Source of the DNA: Aurelia coerulea | Taxonomy: Eukaryota; Cnidaria; Scyphozoa; Semaeostomeae; Ulmaridae | DNA: 64,000 nt | Direction of reading: 5' to 3' | Assembly: GCA_039566865.1 (NCBI GenBank) | Contig: CM076958.1 | Location: 6,238,501 to 6,302,500 of the forward strand | Part shown: piece by piece, positions 62,010 through 64,000 of the stretch | Layout: each line of letters begins with the position of its first letter | How positions within the stretch are numbered: position 1 is the first letter of the stretch | Made by a program: the position numbers and the translations under genes | The notes under the pieces: model-generated | Told to the model about the DNA's origin: nothing | What the model saw: the letters and a program-made list of their open reading frames with translations, nothing else | Database searches by the model: none

Positions 62010-62636
62010 CCCAGGGGGGGTACTTGGTAGTTCAAGGTGACGTACCCGTTGCAAAATTTAGGGTCCTGAATTTTGCAATTTACTACCCTTTAGGGTAGAA
62101 AATTTTCAAATTTACTATCGCTTAGGGTTGTGAAAATCGATATGATTAGCTCGGGGAGTTTTAACAAAGTTTGATGAATTGAATTTTTGTTAGTAAGACT
62201 CTGTAACAACAGAAATCAACCAGTTATCCAGTTATTCACTATCTTCAGCAGCACCTCAGGTTACTGCAATTAATTTTTATCAATGATCTACGATTGACCA
62301 CACTGCCATATGCCCACAGAGTTGGAGAAAGTTCTCCAAATCCCACCTTTATTTCTACAGTATTAAACTTGCCTACTTTTGGTTTTGTTACTAATAATCA
62401 CAGAAATCATGCTCTTAACTTTTGGCATCTACTTAATAACAAGCAGTATCTGCTTTTTTTGCTCATATCTGCTATACAATAGCACTATTGTTTCTGGAAC
62501 AATTGACCTATTGTTATTGCTGCTTACGGAAGCTACTACCGCTTAGGCTAAAATCTACTACCGCTAAGGGTTTAGGGTTTTACAACATTTTGCAACGGGT
62601 ACGTCACCTTGAACTACCAAGTCCCCCCCCCCTGGG
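62010..62636. mobile_element. CCCAGGGG-tract element G (subfamily 4, true TIRs)
   Basis: Starts CCCAGGGGGGGTACTTGGTA and ends with the reverse complement (TACCAAGTCCCCCCCCCCTGGG). TIRs of about 48 bases include TTCAAGGTGACGTACCCGTT and GCAAAAT. Phrases TTTAGGGTAGAAAATTT, GCTTAGGGTTGTGAAAA and CTAAGGGTTTAGGG repeat inside. CATGTTTA flanks both sides (62002-62009 and 62637-62644). Confidence 0.9.
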
Positions 62637-62644
62637 CATGTTTA

Positions 62645-63186
62645 GGCCTTGCATAACTAATGTAAATACAGTATTAGAATTTTTAATGGTCGAAACTTTG
62701 TACGCATAGATTACATGGGTTTTCGTTAATAAAAAACTTGGATAAACTGAGTAAACTCGGATCAGCGATCAGCTCACAGCAGCAAAATTTGTACATTTCA
62801 CCTGAACGTTTCTGCTTTTTGGCACGAAGCGTTTCTTACTGTTTCTGATTTTTTGGGTTTCTCGAATGAATCGTTTCTTGACAAACAGCATTATGTTTAT
62901 CAAGAAAAAGAATTGAATTGGGCTCAAAAGCAGAAGATTATGCATGAATCCTACTTATAAACGTTCAGCGAAGATTTTGCAATGATACTCTTGAATCTAG
63001 CTTTCATTTTCAAAAGTTTCTTAGCTATTCTCAAACACAGTACACGTTGTTTTATAAGAAACTTGGATGAGCACTACTGAAAGTTTCTTATTTCGCATGA
63101 AAATGTCGATGTTTTAATTAGTTTCCTATTTTTTGGGGTCTGAAATTGCGTTATGGTTCGAAGTTGAGCCTTCCTATCCACAAAGG
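62645..63186. other. No supported gene
   Basis: AT-rich. AGTTTCTTA-type words (GTTTCTTACTG, AGTTTCTTATTTCG) recur here and near the right edge of the window (63788-63990), suggesting an old AAACTNGTTTCTTA repeat family. No coding is supported. Confidence 0.45.
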
Positions 63187-63194
63187 TCTTGCAT

Positions 63195-63631
63195 CCCGGG
63201 GGGGGGGGGGCACTCCCATACTGACGGGATGTGCCGCTCAACAGGGTGTCCTTTTGCGGTAAAAATTATGCGACAGGGTGTCATTTTCTAGCAAAAATTA
63301 TGCGACAGGGTATTATAATAGGTAAAAAAGCTATGCGACAGGGTATCACAAGCAAAAATTGTGTTCTACGCTGTATTTGAGACGCAAAAATTTTTATGCG
63401 ACAGGGTATCACAAGCAAAAATTGTGTTCTACACTGTATTTGAGAGGCAAAATTTTTATGCGACAGGGTATCACAAGCAAAAATTGCGTTCTACACTGTA
63501 TTTGAGAGGCAAAATTTTTATGCGACAGGGTATACTTTTGGCCTATTTTTTATGCGACAGGGTGCAGGGTGTGGAGAGGTTTTCCGCACACCCCCGTCAC
63601 TTCCCTAGTCAAGTACCCCCCCCCCCCCGGG
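63195..63631 (+). mobile_element. CCCGGGG-tract element H (subfamily 5)
   Basis: Starts CCCGGGGGGGGGGGG, CACTCCCATACTGACGGG and ATGTGCCGCTCAACAGGG. TATGCGACAGGGTATC (or GTC) recurs near 63268, 63300, 63336, 63396, 63457, 63519 and 63553, and one 61-base block is repeated three times. The tail is ACACCCCCGTCACTTCCC..GTCAAGTACCCC..CGGG. TCTTGCAT flanks both sides (63187-63194 and 63632-63639). Confidence 0.9.
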
Positions 63632-63779
63632 TCTTGCATTTGGCATTCATATTGTCACCACGAATAAGCCATGCACATTATGGCAAAAAGTTACCAATTT
63701 TTTGCAGTCAAAACTTGATATTTAAAACGCAATGCCGCGCGAACCGTGATCTACCGACTCTTATTCTAGAAATAAAATT

Positions 63780-64000
63780 TCAGAGTTTCTTACCTGTTCT
63801 TGAACGTAGTACTAGAGTTTCTTAAAATTTTTGGTCATTGTAGTACTAGTTTCTAAAAAACTAGTTTCTTATAAAAAACGTGTACGGGAGTTTCTTACAT
63901 TTCGGCTACAGTACTGTATTCTATTACCAGTTTCATATAAACCAGTTTCTTATATAAAATACGTGCGCGTATTTTTTATGAGAAACTAAGGCCGGGGCTG
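63780..64000. repeat. AGTTTCTTA-rich repeat at the right edge, incomplete
   Basis: AGTTTCTTA-like words occur repeatedly from 63783 to 63988 (for example GAGTTTCTTACCTG, CCAGTTTCTTATATAAAA), with inverted AAGAAACT-type counterparts. The window ends in AAGGCCGGGGC, which may begin another MITE. It cannot be delimited. Confidence 0.45.

Noticed and set aside
63361..63825. 154-codon frame with repeated segments
   Set aside because: It is a translation of the internal phrases of the G-tract element H.

Overview
This window looks like AT-rich nuclear DNA from an animal, probably a cnidarian and most likely an anthozoan (coral or sea anemone). That assignment is inferred from spliced exons of a metazoan kinase, CR1/L2-type LINEs, a Ty3/Gypsy element, GIY-YIG Penelope-like elements and many hAT- and Tc1/mariner-type miniature elements. 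There is no operon-like layout and no bacterial signal. Most long open frames are repeats or transposon remains, so real host coding sequence is sparse.

Host genes. Both recognised genes are on the minus strand. A class III myosin-type (MYO3/NINAC-like) protein kinase starts at 44583. Four exons can be joined with consistent phases and GT-AG borders (44583-44272, 40094-39990, 27400-27301, 16859-16640). They encode the kinase domain from the glycine loop to just past the DxWSLG motif. The rest of the gene should lie beyond the left edge, so all repeats from position 1 to about 16600 would sit in one intron. A second gene starts at 61401 with a 329-codon exon of unknown function that ends at a good donor site at 60413.

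Left part (1-13100). A decayed LINE has been split by a poly(A)-tailed retrocopy, a 5.7 kb array of a 9-bp unit and a 0.96 kb insert. The array seems to have grown out of the LINE's own LQKLQN codons. Next is a broken Gypsy element whose RNase H region was split by a Penelope-like fragment. A textbook hammerhead ribozyme fold lies within that insert.

Middle (13100-44000). This is intron DNA packed with nested elements: four TA-flanked terminal-inverted-repeat (TIR) elements, a TTAA-flanked element, a long-TIR element with an 11-bp duplication, several LINE remnants, a SINE that shares its tail with a LINE, a 3.2 kb LINE with most of ORF2 intact, a second Penelope copy split cleanly by a 3.6 kb element, a 102-bp coding-phase tandem repeat and small hAT elements.

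Right part (44000-64000). This region holds most copies of the most striking repeat group. Eight elements in the window have CCC(G/A)GGGG-tract ends, 7-9 bp target duplications, a shared ATGTGCCG-like head and internal GGGTATC-type phrases about every 31 bases. There is also a 2.4 kb hAT element carrying about thirteen copies of a 124-bp repeat. The remaining stretches show no gene I can support.
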